Source of the DNA: Lobulomyces angularis
Taxonomy: Eukaryota > Chytridiomycota > Chytridiomycetes > Lobulomycetales > Lobulomycetaceae
DNA length: 64,000 bases
Assembly: GCA_027604685.1 (NCBI GenBank)
Contig: JADHYX010000003.1
Location: forward strand, 109,446-173,445
Direction of reading: 5' to 3'
Shown in pieces: positions 39,159-50,333 of this stretch. Made by a program: the position numbers and the translations under genes. Every line of letters starts with the position of its first letter. Position 1 is the stretch's first letter. Under the pieces are notes generated by a model that was not told the origin of the DNA, did not search any database, and was given only the letters and a program-made list of their open reading frames with translations.

Positions 39159-40264
39159 CTAACACCATGGCCCGATGTTGAAGTCAAAATATCCGTTAAC
39201 ATGGTCCAATAAGTTTGGAACGACTCCAAATAAAAATGGCCACTGGGAATTCGCACAGTCTGGGGATTCTCTGTTATCATCATTACAAGCAACTAATTTT
39301 CTATCTGACCTGTTAATCCAAAATTCGTTTGAAATGTGTTTAAACCCAAGGTCTTTTGGGGGAAAGTGCGGAGCGATATCTCTTTGATGTGTTGCACGGA
39401 AGAAGCGACCCTTAAATTTGTTGGTAACATAATCTGCAAAAACCGCGTTTCCAGGTCGCATCATACCGTATGTATAAACTCTACTTTTGGAGAGTAGTTG
39501 TGGATATAAAGCAACAATATCAACTGCAGCTAAGGTTGCTACGTTTGCTCCTAAACTGTGTCCAATGAATTTTAAATCAAAAGTAGGATATTCCACAATC
39601 AGCTTGGAAATTGCAGAACGAATTTCATTCTGAACTGATTCATATCCATTTATAAATCCTGCAAATAAAAATAGGTTAAAATTTAGTTAAAATACTGTTA
39701 ATTTTTAATACCCAAGTTAACTTTTGAACCCGCAGGAGCATCATGATAGTTCCAGTCAGTTAATAGTATTTGCGCATCGAGAATACTATTTCTAATGGAA
39801 AGAGTTCCTCTTATTCCAACGATAATTGCTTTATCGTTAGGGTTGACGCTAACAAACCCAACGATATTTGTCAAAATTGGATCGAAATGCACCACAATTT
39901 TATTTCCCGGTGTGGCATCACATCGGGCTCCACATTTCCACTCCCACAAATTTCTTAAACAGTATGCAGCAGCCGCATAAGCCTCATTATACCTGAGGTT
40001 ATTAAATGTTGTTTGATCCACCCCATTTAGAACTACAGACTTGGCGGCATCGGTGTTAATTAATGATTTAATGTTTATCTTTTTTTGATCCTGTTCCTTT
40101 TGCATGGTAGCAGCGAATTCCGCATCAGTGTAGTTAACTTGAGATTTGAAAAGTGCCATAGACTGCTGGATAAAAATATCATCAGCGATAACCTCACTTG
40201 GGTATGCAAAACCTTCACCACTCAGAGAAAAGACTGTTAAGAGAATGTTAAAATTGAATTTCAT
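39159..40264 (-). CDS. secreted class 3 lipase
   Basis: Two exons with one intron (about 39660-39710). A signal peptide (MKFNFNILLTVFSLSGEGFA) is followed by an N-terminal helical region. The alpha/beta-hydrolase core shows IIVGIRGTLSIRN (oxyanion-loop region), the nucleophile elbow FIGHSLGANVATLAAVD with Ser in GHSLG, VYTYGMMRPGNAVFADYV preceding the acid, THQRDIAPHFPP with the catalytic Asp, and LLDHVNGYFDF with the catalytic His. All three catalytic residues are present. The family includes Rhizomucor-type triacylglycerol lipases and feruloyl esterases. Several Cys pairs suggest disulfides, consistent with secretion. Start ATG 40262-40264. Confidence 0.92.
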
Positions 40265-41314
40265 TTTATATTCAATAATCCTTTTAGTTTCTATATATTT
40301 TCTCTATTTCTATGTTTTTTTAATAAAAATTTTAGTATTATTAAAAAAAAAAAAAAAAAATTGGAGTTTTTGCAGCATTTATATAAGGATTTGGTTAAAA
40401 AAAAAGTTAAAAGTTGATAAAGTTACAAAATTTCTTTCTCCACATATTATCTTAACATCTTTAGCCAGGTCCAAAGAATTATTATGATTTTACGCCTGTA
40501 TAGGCTGTATGTTACAGTAACAGACAGCAATTTGTATGTATTAAAGTTAAAATCGAATGTCGTGCCATCTATGATGTGTAATTTAAGGCATTTTTTTTAT
40601 TTTTAGGCTATTTCGGAAGATTTTTGGTAGTTTTTAGGTTTAGTATCCCTTAAACCTTACTTTTCACAATTTTTCAGCATATAATTTATGCCTAAATTCT
40701 ACTCCACATTTTCATGAATTTGTAGTTTAATCTAGTTTAAATTATTATGCTACTATAATACTGTTGAAATATGGGTTTATTATATTAGTACTAATCATCT
40801 TTAATTGTATTTAAAAAAAATTACACGTACTCCAGAAAACATAGGAATTATATTAGCAGAGATGAGTAAGTTTTACAATATTTTTTACAATATGCAAAAC
40901 AAAATAGTAATAAATTAAGACCATTAAAAATGAAAATGCAAAAATCTTTGTAGAATTTAGGCTCACTGCTGCGTTAATTACGAAAACAGTTAAAACAAAG
41001 AAAATCCACACCATTATTGCACTCCACATTATTATTAACTGTTTAATTTAATGCTGATAAAAAAGGAATTATAAAATTTTGCACACATGAATAATGAATA
41101 TTTTTTTTGCGTACGGCAACAATTCAAATTTCATAATTAATTTGCATATTATAATTTATCTACTATTTTTTTTAATAAAAAACTAACTATAAAATGGAAA
41201 AAAAAATTAAATTAAATTGATTTTATTACATTAAAATGCCAATGTAGCAACTGAATGCCATCCATTTATTAATATGAAGCAGAAAGTATCATGTAAAGTT
41301 TATAAAATTAGCTT
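40265..41314. other. intergenic, about 1.05 kb, with one small ORF
   Basis: Long AT-rich spacer between lipase and NOP14. Apart from the 58-codon minus-strand frame at 40853-41029 I see nothing. Confidence 0.5.
40853..41029 (-). CDS. small two-helix membrane protein, hypothetical
   Basis: A 58-codon ATG frame with two hydrophobic helices (SAIMVWIFFVLTVFVINAAV and KIFAFSFLMVLIYYYFVLHI) separated by a short polar SLNSTK turn. The two-helix layout and N-S-T-K turn recall the V-ATPase e subunit (Vma9), which has similar size and topology, but the conserved C-terminal residues of that family are not seen. It may also continue by splicing (GTAAAA donor after HI). In AT-rich DNA, hydrophobic short frames arise by chance, so this is weak. 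Confidence 0.25.
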   Translation of the reverse strand: MWSAIMVWIFFVLTVFVINAAVSLNSTKIFAFSFLMVLIYYYFVLHIVKNIVKLTHLC

Positions 41315-44300
41315 TCAAATTTTTCCTTTTTTTTTGGCTTTCTCATAACCACGCATTGCGCCCTTGTTTTTAATTTAGATTAAAACTGAAAAAATATATA
41401 TCAAACAAACCTCTTGGTTCGCCAGATTTCCCATAATGCCGTCAATTTTTTTCTTGTAAACAGCATCTTTCTCTTTAATTTCCTCAAATTTACGTTTCGC
41501 AATAAACTCACCATCTTTTCTCAATTCTCTTTGAGCTCCTTTAAATTCTTTCTTGTACTGTCTGTTAAGTTTTTGTGTTTCGTTGCGTTCCTTGTTTGGA
41601 TCATTAGATTTTCGGTCAATGGAATAGCTAAAAAACAATAAATACCTCTCTTTATTAAAAAGTTTTATCTTACTTATCCGAAAATTTAGGTACAAATGTT
41701 GCAATTGCTTTCGGTTTTCTTTTTTGCAACTGAAGTGGTCTCCTTTTTAAGCTTGCCGTAGAGATTATATTTTTTATCAAATCTTTCTGTAACTTGAGAT
41801 TCACGATCGTTTCCTCATTAAAAAAATTACAATTAACTTCATTCATTGCTAAATTAAAAATGCTAATCATTGGCTCAAATAACTCTATATATGATAAGGA
41901 TTCTGAGTACAATTTTGAATATCTTAGAACAAAGTTTGATGCTTCGATGAAAATAGATACTCTTTAAATAATAAACAATATAAAAAAAAAGTAATTCATA
42001 CTTAATGGACTTTTCCTCCTCTGCGTTATACGACATATTCATCCATAATATTTTTCTTAAATTAAAGTGCTCAATTTTGTCATCAACATTATGTTTAATT
42101 TTGAAAAAATTCTTTTTGTCATCATCATGAAAAGGAAAAAATCCAGAAATTTTTGTTATCTCTTCACTGTCTGAAACCAATAACGACAATGCTCGATATA
42201 GAAAATTTAAAGCTTCTGGCAAAAGTCTTTTTGATTTGGATTGATACTTAAATTTTAAATTGATTTCTGAAAAGTTAATAAAAAGTTTGCTTACCTGAAA
42301 TAAGATTAGGCAGAGATGAATACCAACTACCATGTCCTTCAAAGTTTTCAGTGGACACTGAGAAAGATATTGACTTATTAATATAGTTGCAGGCGTAATG
42401 ATGGGATGTTGAAAATCTGAAGTAGAATAGACTTTGCTTAACATTTGAAAAAAAATGATAGTCGAAGCAAGTGGAAACTTTCGAAGTTTTCCTTGAGTCC
42501 CTTGAGTATTTAATTTCTCATGTAGTTTGAATATTTTAGATTTGGAATAATCGGAAAATACATCTGTGAATTCTAAAGTTAAAGGATGAATATGCTTCAA
42601 AAGAACATTAATCATCTCAATAGGAAAATCAAAGTCCTGAGACACCTCGGTGGTTTTGTCAGCTAAAACTCTCAAATGATGTAAAAGAAGCTTTAGCAAA
42701 GTCTATTTATTAAATTAAACAGGTTATATATAACAAATCAAAAGCATTCACTCACTGATAATTTTTCCTTGTTTGATTGCGCCAATTTAGAATTATACAA
42801 AGTTCGAAGTCTCTGCAGGATAATATCAATGCATTTACTATCATTTGATCCAAATAAGGTTAAAAGTTCTAGATAGTTCTCCGGAGCTTTAAAAACAAAA
42901 GGAATATCTTTATTTTCAAATGAAGGTAGATTATTATCAGCTGCATTGATTGTATCAACTGAAGCGTCCAATAAATTGCCCGTGTTTATATTTTTGATTT
43001 CTCCTTCAACAGCATCAACATAAAATGAATCTTCACAAAATTCTTCGTTAGCATCTTCAAAAATGTCTGTATCATCAGCATCAGAATTTTTTTCATTTTC
43101 ACTAAAGTCGTCAAGACCGTCCTCTATACTGGAATTATCACCTTAAAATTATTAATCAATAAAATTGTAAATTTTTTCAAACCTGTGGTATCATCCTCAC
43201 TCTCCTCTTCGCCTGACAAATCCGTCCTACCTACAGAAGATTTCCTTTTTTCACTTAAATGGAAAGTACCAGCTACTAATACACCATTATCGTCATACTG
43301 TAAAACTTCATCGTTTTCAACCGTTTCTTCCAAAGCATCCAAATCATCTCCTTGTGGCATTCTCTTTATACTGTTTTTTGTTATAACAGGCCCTTTCATT
43401 CTTTCCAACCTTTCCGTCTAACAAACAAAATTAATTTCACAGAAGCCCACGGATATTACCTCAAGCATTTCTAATCTCCGCTTTTCTTCAATAGCTATCT
43501 CCAATTCACTTTTAGATCTGTCCGATGGTTTAGCACGTTTATCAAAAAATAATTCTTTAACCATTAGGTCGTAATCGCTATTTTCTTTCTTTTCGGTATC
43601 TTTGCTTTTCTTCTGGGATAACAATCCTCTCACCAGTTCCAAATCTGCGTCTAATGCTTCTCTTAACCCCTCATTTTCATCTTTCATTTTTTGACGTTCT
43701 GCTTTGTGAAATTTGCTCTTGGCAATAATTTCTTTCATAATTTCGTTTTTAGACTTTTTTCTGTCTGGCTAAAGGGAATAGTTTCAGTAAGTTAAATTAC
43801 CTAAGATATTAAATTTATACATCATCTTCATCCCCAAAACCACCAAAATGAGCTTTGGATACTGTATATTTATCTAGTTGGCCATCTTCATCCTCTAAAA
43901 AAAAAAACTTACTGAAATAGGCTAAAAATATGAAGTTTACCATCTAAATGCGATATTTTATTAAAAATTGCTTCATCCATTTCATCCATATTAGAAAGCG
44001 ACTGACCAAAATGTGTCAACCCTTCATTATCATCGTCATCTTCTAAGTTGAATAAACTACCTTTTCCAGATCGATTCTACTTAAAAATAGATTAATTATT
44101 TAATTAAAGCAAATACTTTCTTTTCTTGGACGAATCTTGCCATCATCTTGTCTTCCAAAGACATTGTAGGATCATTTTCACCAAACCTTCTATCGATAAA
44201 TGTGTTATCCTTTGATTTCTCTTGTAAATCTCTAAGTAAATTCGTTTTTCGAGAGTCCAGCGATTTTTTTCTAGTTACTCCGGGATTACCTCTTGCCCCC

Positions 44301-44497
44301 TTTACTTTTCTATTTAAAACCTACAGATAAAAATTCAACATAAATAAAAAATTGTTTTTTTAATAAATTACATCATGTTTCTTGTTTGTAAATTTAAGTT
44401 CAAAAGGATTTATGCTTTTAGTTGCGGATTTCCCAGAATTCCTCTGTTCTCTTTTTAATTTTAACTTCTTTAAGGCTGATGCACCACTTTTTGTCAT
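41315..44497 (-). CDS. NOP14: NOP14 nucleolar pre-40S protein
   Basis: Component of the small-subunit processome needed for 18S rRNA maturation. The N-terminus is diagnostic: INPFELKFTNKKHDVLNRKV, KGARGNPGVTRKKSL, then DNTFIDRRFGENDPTMSLED and KMMARFVQEK. The middle carries acidic runs, then KSELEIAIEEKRRLEMLE and MKEIIAKSKFHKAERQKMK and the helical core (DNLPSFENKDIPFVFKAPEN and HPLTLEFTDVF). The C-terminus reads KRRPLQLQKRKPKAIATFVP then DPNKERNETQKLNRQYKKEF and KGAQRELRKDGEFIAKRK, matching NOP14. Start ATG 44495-44497 (MTKSGASALKKLK), stop TGA 41315-41317. About 14 exons. Its start lies 126 bp from an assembly gap. Confidence 0.95.
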
Positions 44498-44623
44498 TAA
44501 TTATCCTTACTGTTGTTATACTATTAATATTTTAAAAGTTGGTATATGTATTTGCACAAAAAATCAATTGAAAAGTTAAATAAAGAATTACAGCAAAAAT
44601 AAACTTAAATTAAAAAAAAAAAA

Positions 44624-44633
44624 NNNNNNNNNN
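44624..44633. other. assembly gap (10 N)
   Basis: Ten undetermined bases after a poly-A run, between the divergent NOP14 and TBC1D24-like genes; the promoter interval is therefore of uncertain size. Confidence 1.
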
Positions 44634-44778
44634 ACAATTGAACTGTTAAATTTTATTAATGAAAAAGGAAGGGAATAATTAAATAAATTTGTAGAGATGA
44701 ATTAGAATTTCCAGTTATGTCCTTAAAAAAATTCTTGTCGGAGTTTGAATGATTATTGTTCAAGTAATATATTGAATA

Positions 44779-46598
44779 ATGCCAAATGAAGCATGGGTAA
44801 TAAAGGAGAAATATAGATCTCAAGAAAGTCCAATTGGTTTTGAGAAAATTTGGGACTCACCAACAATTCAAAAATTTTATAAAGAAAAGAATCCGGAAAC
44901 CACAAAATTGAAGAAGTTGGTAAGAGCTGGTATACCTGATGAAATAAGAGGAAATGTTTATTCAAAATTGTTAAAGATAGATAAACTCGAAGGTTAGGGA
45001 CTACAAAATATCTTTCTCATCTTAAAATGTAGATTACGAGAAAAATTATGAAGCTGGTTTAGTTAGAACTTATGGAGTGCGAATACCACAAAATCCGGTA
45101 GTGCCTACATTTGGTGGCAGACCCCATAGAGACGATTCTGCACTTAATGCTGCAGGTACCTCATATAAACAAAGAAATATTTACTGAATTGTTTATGTTA
45201 GGATCTAATATCGTGGAACATGTATTATGCATATTATGTAATGATTTTCCGAACTTGGAGTATTGTCCGTTTCTCCCACCCTTGGCTTCCCTGTTGGCGC
45301 ATCACCTTCGCAGTCCTGATGAGTTACTTGGTGCCATGGTTTCAGTAGTAAAATCAAGTCTTAACAAAGCACCAGGTCAAGATAAGTGGACTTACCTCCC
45401 TACATTTAGGTATTCATTTATCCAGTTTGTTTGTATAATAGTGTAATTATTAGAAAAGATCACAGGTTAATGCAGACATCATTTGAAAATTTTTTACAAA
45501 AAAAAAATTCGAAAGTATCAAAAAAAATACAAGAAATTATCTCTACTGAAGAAAGATTGACAGAAAGGTGGATGACAGATTTTTTTATTCCAATATTACC
45601 GCAAGAACTCATCTGGAGAATTTTGGATTGTTTTATTTTAGAGGGATATAAAAGTTTGTTTAGATTTGCTATCAGTTTAATAGAATTACAACAAAAAAAA
45701 ATTTTAATGTCTAATACTAAAGCAGATCTCGAAAGCTGCTTTTTAAAAACAGTTTTTAGTGAGATATCAATTGATAAGACTTGCTCTATAGCTGGAACAT
45801 ATTCGATTAGTGAAAAATACGCATCAGAACTAACAAAAAATAAAATTATATCAATTGAAGACATACATGAAAGTAGTTTAAAATATCAGAGAGGCCTACC
45901 GAAATTGAAAGACTATAGCAAAGTACTGATAGAAATGCACTGGATGGTTTTGTACATGACTTTTTTATAAAACAAAGTTTTTGTTAAAACCTAAAATTTA
46001 GATGGTCTTGGATACCTCACCGGTACAGAGTTGATGAAGTAGAATTAATTTTCACAACTTCTGATAATGGATACAATATTGGAACAATGTATGAAATGAC
46101 TAAACACAAAAAGCATATGATTTTAGTTGTAGAAACTATGGAAGGTCAAATTTTTGGAGCCTTTATAAGCGGTGGTTGGGGAATTGAAGAAAATATGCAG
46201 AGGGGCCAGTTGTATTGTGGTGACGGTAATTGAAACATTCCTTTACAAATTAATACAAGCGTTGTTTTTAGGAGAAACTTTTTTGTTTACCATTGAACCA
46301 TACGGAAAACTTTATCCTTGGGTCGCAGCAAATAATTCAGATGTAGAAGTCACTAAAGATAACTCTTTATTTATACTTGCAACCAAAAATGATTTAAGCA
46401 TTGGCGGTGGGGGAGGGTAATTTTCAATTATTTTTCAACACTAATCCCATGATTTTTAGTAGAACAGGTTTGTGGTTAAATGCTACGTTAACTTCGGGAG
46501 CATCAGATACATGTTTAACTTTTTTAAATGACCCATTAACAGGAAACAAAACAAAACTGTTTGAATGCGTAACTGTTGAAGTTTTTTCCTTTACATAA
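44779..46598 (+). CDS. TBC1D24: TBC-TLDc protein (TBC1D24-like)
   Basis: A TBC (RabGAP-fold) domain followed by a TLDc domain, the arrangement of TBC1D24/Skywalker, involved in vesicle traffic and oxidative-stress resistance. The TBC part begins LKKLVRAGIPDEIRGNVYSK and continues FTELFMLGSNIVEHVL, CPFLPPLASLLAHHLRSPDE and LPQELIWRILDCFILEGYKS. I do not see the IxxDxxR arginine finger or the YxQ motif, as in TBC1D24 itself, so GAP activity is doubtful. The TLDc part: WSWIPHRYRVDEVELIFTTS, ILVVETMEGQIFGAFISGGW, YCGDGETFLFTIEPYGKLYP, then LSIGGGGG, RTGLWLNATLTSGASDTCLT and VTVEVFSF at the end. ATG at 44779; about eight exons. Confidence 0.9.
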
Positions 46599-47658
46599 AT
46601 TAATTATTTTAAGATTTTTATACTACTAAAAATAAAATAGTTGTTTCTAGTAATACATTTAAATGCTTGCATAGGATCTTGCTTTAATAGAATATTTTAT
46701 TGAAATCCATTTTTTTATCATAAAGAAAAATTTTATTTTTGAATGATTTAATGACAAACGAAGACAGTAAAAAAGAAGACAGTGTCTCGTTAAATAATAC
46801 TCTTTTATAAGTTCTTTCTCTTTTATCAAGTTCTTACTTGAACTTTCATGTTAGAAAGGGCAAAACATAAAAAATGGAGTTATATATACATTTGCATTTT
46901 TTAAAAAACTTATATTATTGATAAAAAATATAACGAATATTCAATTTGTAAATTTACTATTTTTTATGTAATTTTATAAAATTTAATTTGTTTATTGCGC
47001 CAGAAGTTGAAATATGTTAGTGGGGTTTAAACATTCTTATCTTCTTGTTGAAGTTGTCTGCCCTAAAATAATGCAAAAGAGATAAAATAGTATTTTTATT
47101 ATAGTCATAATAGTGAAATGTGCAATGGATAAAAATTGGGGGTTTTTTTTTTTATTTTAAATTGGTTTGTTATTCTTATGTTCTTTTTTTTTCTTTGAAT
47201 TGGTTCGTAATTTCTTTGTTCTTTTTGTAAAAAAAACTTATATACATCAAGCAAAAATTAATTAAATATAAATTTTTGATCCACTATCTCTAGCCTCATG
47301 GCTTCTCTTCACTTCCTTTTTAAATATCTACTTCTACTACGAGCTTCTTCATTCTCCAGCAAACCTGCCTGCTTTTGCATTTTATTTAATTTGGCTATTA
47401 TCAGTTGGCAGGGAAGTGAATTCTAATTCCTTTGAAGGATCTGACGGTAATTAATACACATTTTATTCCAGTTAATTTCCTGAAATGCATTCATTTTACT
47501 TTAAGAATCCTATACTTTATTTTGTTTGGCATCAAAGCTTGTTTAAAAAAATGACTTGTCGATTGTATAAACGTATCAATATTTATTAAGAAAAGTTTTA
47601 TATTTAACTATAAAATACAATTTTATTCCATAAAAAGTCTTTTTTTTTCTCTATAAAC
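46599..47658. other. intergenic, about 1.06 kb, nothing firmly supported
   Basis: The tails of two convergent genes meet here. On the minus strand an acceptor TTTTAG followed by GRQLQQEDKNV and stop (about 47028-47063) looks like a last exon, and a 42-codon plus-strand frame starts at 47298, but I cannot build a gene from either. Confidence 0.4.
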
Positions 47659-48680
47659 TTATGAATGAGAAGTTACTTGATTTGAAACTGCATCACTTGC
47701 TTTCTTTAAACCTAAACCTTCAAGCATCGAATCTAATACTTTAAATACAAATAAAGTATGATAAACTGGATAAATTCGCAAAAAAGGTTTTATTGATACT
47801 AGAAAAACACCAGTAAAAAAATAAGTATCCAGTACTAAAAGGAAGACAACAAAAGCATCTAATAATAATGTTAACGCATAGGATGTCATTATTTTTTTTG
47901 TTAATTCAGATTTGGTACAGGAAAATTTTGTAGGATGTGGAAGTAGGGAGTATTCGGTGTAAACGCTATAATTTTCACTTGTGTGAGTTTTTGATGTAGT
48001 GTTTGAAGATGCTGTGATTGAGTTATCTATGTTTTTTGTTCCTGGATTTGAAAAATTTGAATTGAATGAAGATGGAACATTTACAATTACATCCTTTATA
48101 ACCTAAATTAAATTAAGATTAGAAAAATTTAAAATATATAATATACTCTTCTTATCATGAAAGCTATTAGTAAAGGTTCAACAAAGGCAGCCAATAGTGC
48201 AAAAACTGTTACTATATTCATCATCACACAGTAAGATTGCCATGAAAAGTCTGTCCATTTATATATGTAAGTATACATCAGAGTTGAAATAATTCCGCCA
48301 CTCATCAAAATTAAAAGTAGTATTTTGAAGATTCTGATAAGTAAATTTTGTAAGGGACTTGTTAAATTGTAAATGATTTTGAATCTTTCCAGTGTGCAAA
48401 TTAAATGAAACGAAAATAAAATATATATGAAAGTTATGTAAACACCAAATATAATATCAAAGTTCTCGGAAAAAACAAAAATCGCCATTATGGGAACTAA
48501 GATAGCAGTTAAAAAACAGGAGCAGGTAGCCAAAAAGTTGCAAATTTTGACAGTAGTCCAGGGGAATCTTTTTTTGATTTTTTGTAATTCAGGTTCTAGT
48601 AAATACAGTGAAACAGGAAATGCCCCAATCATCACTGGAATCGAAAAAAATAAAGAATAGTAACATTGTACAAGAGTCAT
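47659..48680 (-). CDS. seven-transmembrane orphan protein, second copy
   Basis: Two exons joined at about 48146/48101 (FMIRR|VIKDVIVNVPSSF). Exon 1 carries five helices: SLFFSIPVMIGAFPVSLYLL; ICNFLATCSCFLTAILVPIM; DIIFGVYITFIYILFSFHLI ending CTLERFKIIYN; IFKILLLILMSGGIISTLMY; CVMMNIVTVFALLAAFVEPL. Exon 2 has a Ser/Thr/Asn-rich loop then SYALTLLLDAFVVFLLVLDT and a last helix near YPVYHTLFVFKVLDSML. The layout (ERF box after helix 3, basic/polar loop before helix 6, intron position between helices 5 and 6) matches the plus-strand gene at 33130-34290, so they are probably paralogues. The ligand or function is unknown. A MITE-like element starts 28 bp upstream of its ATG. Confidence 0.6.
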
Positions 48681-48707
48681 ATTTCAAATTGAATTTAGTT
48701 TTTTGAA

Positions 48708-48903
48708 TTTTAAATGATTTGATATAAAGTTAATTTACTTGGATTTAAATATGTGGTGGATCAAACAATGAAACAATGATATTTTTTCTACTGCGCCACA
48801 AAGCCTTCTTCCGAGTTTTTGTACAACAAGAAAATTGGTAATCACATTTTTTCATTGTTTGATCCATTTAAAGTAAATTGACGTTTATATCAATCATTTA
48901 AAA
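48708..48903. mobile_element. MITE-like hairpin element, about 196 bp
   Basis: The two ends are imperfect inverted repeats of about 60 bp. Outer parts TTTTAAATGATTTGATATAA at the left and its near-complement at the right (48888-48903), then AATTTACTT in both, then a perfect 17-bp inner arm TGGATCAAACAATGAAA (left near 48758, complement at 48851-48867). The left arm has small insertions. The centre (about 75 bp) is unique and has no coding frame. The structure is that of a non-autonomous miniature inverted-repeat transposon or a decayed foldback element. I cannot define a clean target-site duplication. Confidence 0.65.
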
Positions 48904-49914
48904 GGAAGCAAGTGATTGCAGCTTCAAATCAAGTAGTTTCTCATTTATAAGTTTTTAGAGAATAGAAGGTTTTTTTTAAGGATTAAAGTGCATGTGTATA
49001 GTTAAATTCCATACTTTTTCTTACTACATATTGATTATTATATACATTCTTTAAGGTATTCACCAGTATCCTTTAACGCTAACATTGTGTTATTAATGGC
49101 ATTTAAAAAGTAGGTAGATGTTGAACTGTTTGGTGTGGATACAGGATTCAAAAAAATGTACTAAATCAGCAGTTGCTGTATTCCATTTTAATAAAACAAT
49201 ATTAAGAAACTACAAAATATGCTAGTTATAAGTCTTTTATGAGTGGACGAACCATTGCAATAATACGTTACTATATTCATACAAAAAAATAAACACATAT
49301 CAAAAAAATTACCATTAATATTAAAAGAACAGGGAATTGATGTATATATAAAGGTGCAATTTAATGATCCTACAATCTGGAATACTGGTGTTTGCATATT
49401 TTTGTAGTTAGAAGGCAATGAAGAAAGAAATAAACTAAATAATCAACATTATAATTTTTTTGTGATTGCTATTTACTATAAAAGTTGAATTACTAACTAG
49501 GAAGTAAAATTTAATTTAATTTTTGAATTATTTTAGTATCAAGAATTAACTTTTTTTGCTTTTCAGCAAATACAATTTCGCAATCGTTATATCATAACTA
49601 CCGAATTCTAGAATTTATTTTTCCAACAATAACTTGCTTTCAAAAGATTATTGTTAGTAGTGTAAAGTATTTCATATACCCTTTCTCTATTTTTTAAAAG
49701 TTGCGTCACAGATTATTTTTACACTGTTATAGGTTTTTATTATCTTGCAGTCTCTTTTGATTTTGTTATAATTTATTTCATAATATTTATTCCATTTTCA
49801 GTAATGGTTTATTCACTTTAATAGCTACTTGGTTTAGTTAGTACGTAATTCTCTCTATTAGATATATAGATGCATTTTGGTTTAGATAAAGCGCTTCATT
49901 TTTTTTATTTGATA

Positions 49915-50085
49915 TTGTACATGCTCTCTGTATCTAATGAAAATAATCATGTATGATAATTAAGATAAATCGTAAAAAAAGTATCTAGTAATAGAAGGAA
50001 GGCAACAAAAACATTTAGTAACATTGTTAACTGATAGGATGTCATTATTTTTTTTTTTTTTTTATTCAGTTTGGTATCTTTTTCA
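49915..50085 (-). pseudogene. relic of a seven-TM orphan gene
   Basis: The minus strand reads MTSYQLTMLLNVFVAFLLLL then DTFFTIYLNYHT and a stop, closely matching MTSYALTLLLDAFVVFLLVL / DTYFFT of the intact gene at 47659-47890. At DNA level 49981-50060 aligns to 47825-47905 almost throughout, followed by a deletion of about 30 nt and decayed matches (TTATCATAC, ATTAGAT). Upstream the coding exon dissolves into a poly-A run. This is a broken partial duplicate about 2 kb from its parent. Confidence 0.8.
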
Positions 50086-50333
50086 AATTAACATTTTTCT
50101 AAAAAGAATAATATCTATTTTTTACCAATATATCATTAAATAACAAAAATACAAACCAGGTACAAAATTTCCTTTTTTTTATTTAAATTATGTAACTGGT
50201 TTTAACTCTTACCGAAAATTAAAAGCTTTAAGACATTTTGTACATAGAAAATAATTGGAGATGGTCAGAAAATCATGATTTCAAGAAGGAAAACTGCTAG
50301 CTATCTAAATTGCTTGAAAAACTACAAACATCA

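Larger units (their letters stand above)
48681..50333. other. intergenic, 1.65 kb, MITE-like element and gene relic
   Basis: Gene-free stretch upstream of the second seven-TM gene, holding the hairpin element at 48708-48903 and the relic at 49915-50085. A 76-codon minus-strand frame at 49188-49418 has a hydrophobic, Cys-rich composition and a short stretch (CMNIVT) like MMNIVTV of the seven-TM gene, perhaps another decayed piece. Confidence 0.5.

Noticed and set aside
47298..47426. 42-codon plus-strand frame MASLHFLFKYLLLL...
   Set aside because: Short, hydrophobic only at the start, no family and no supporting splice signals.
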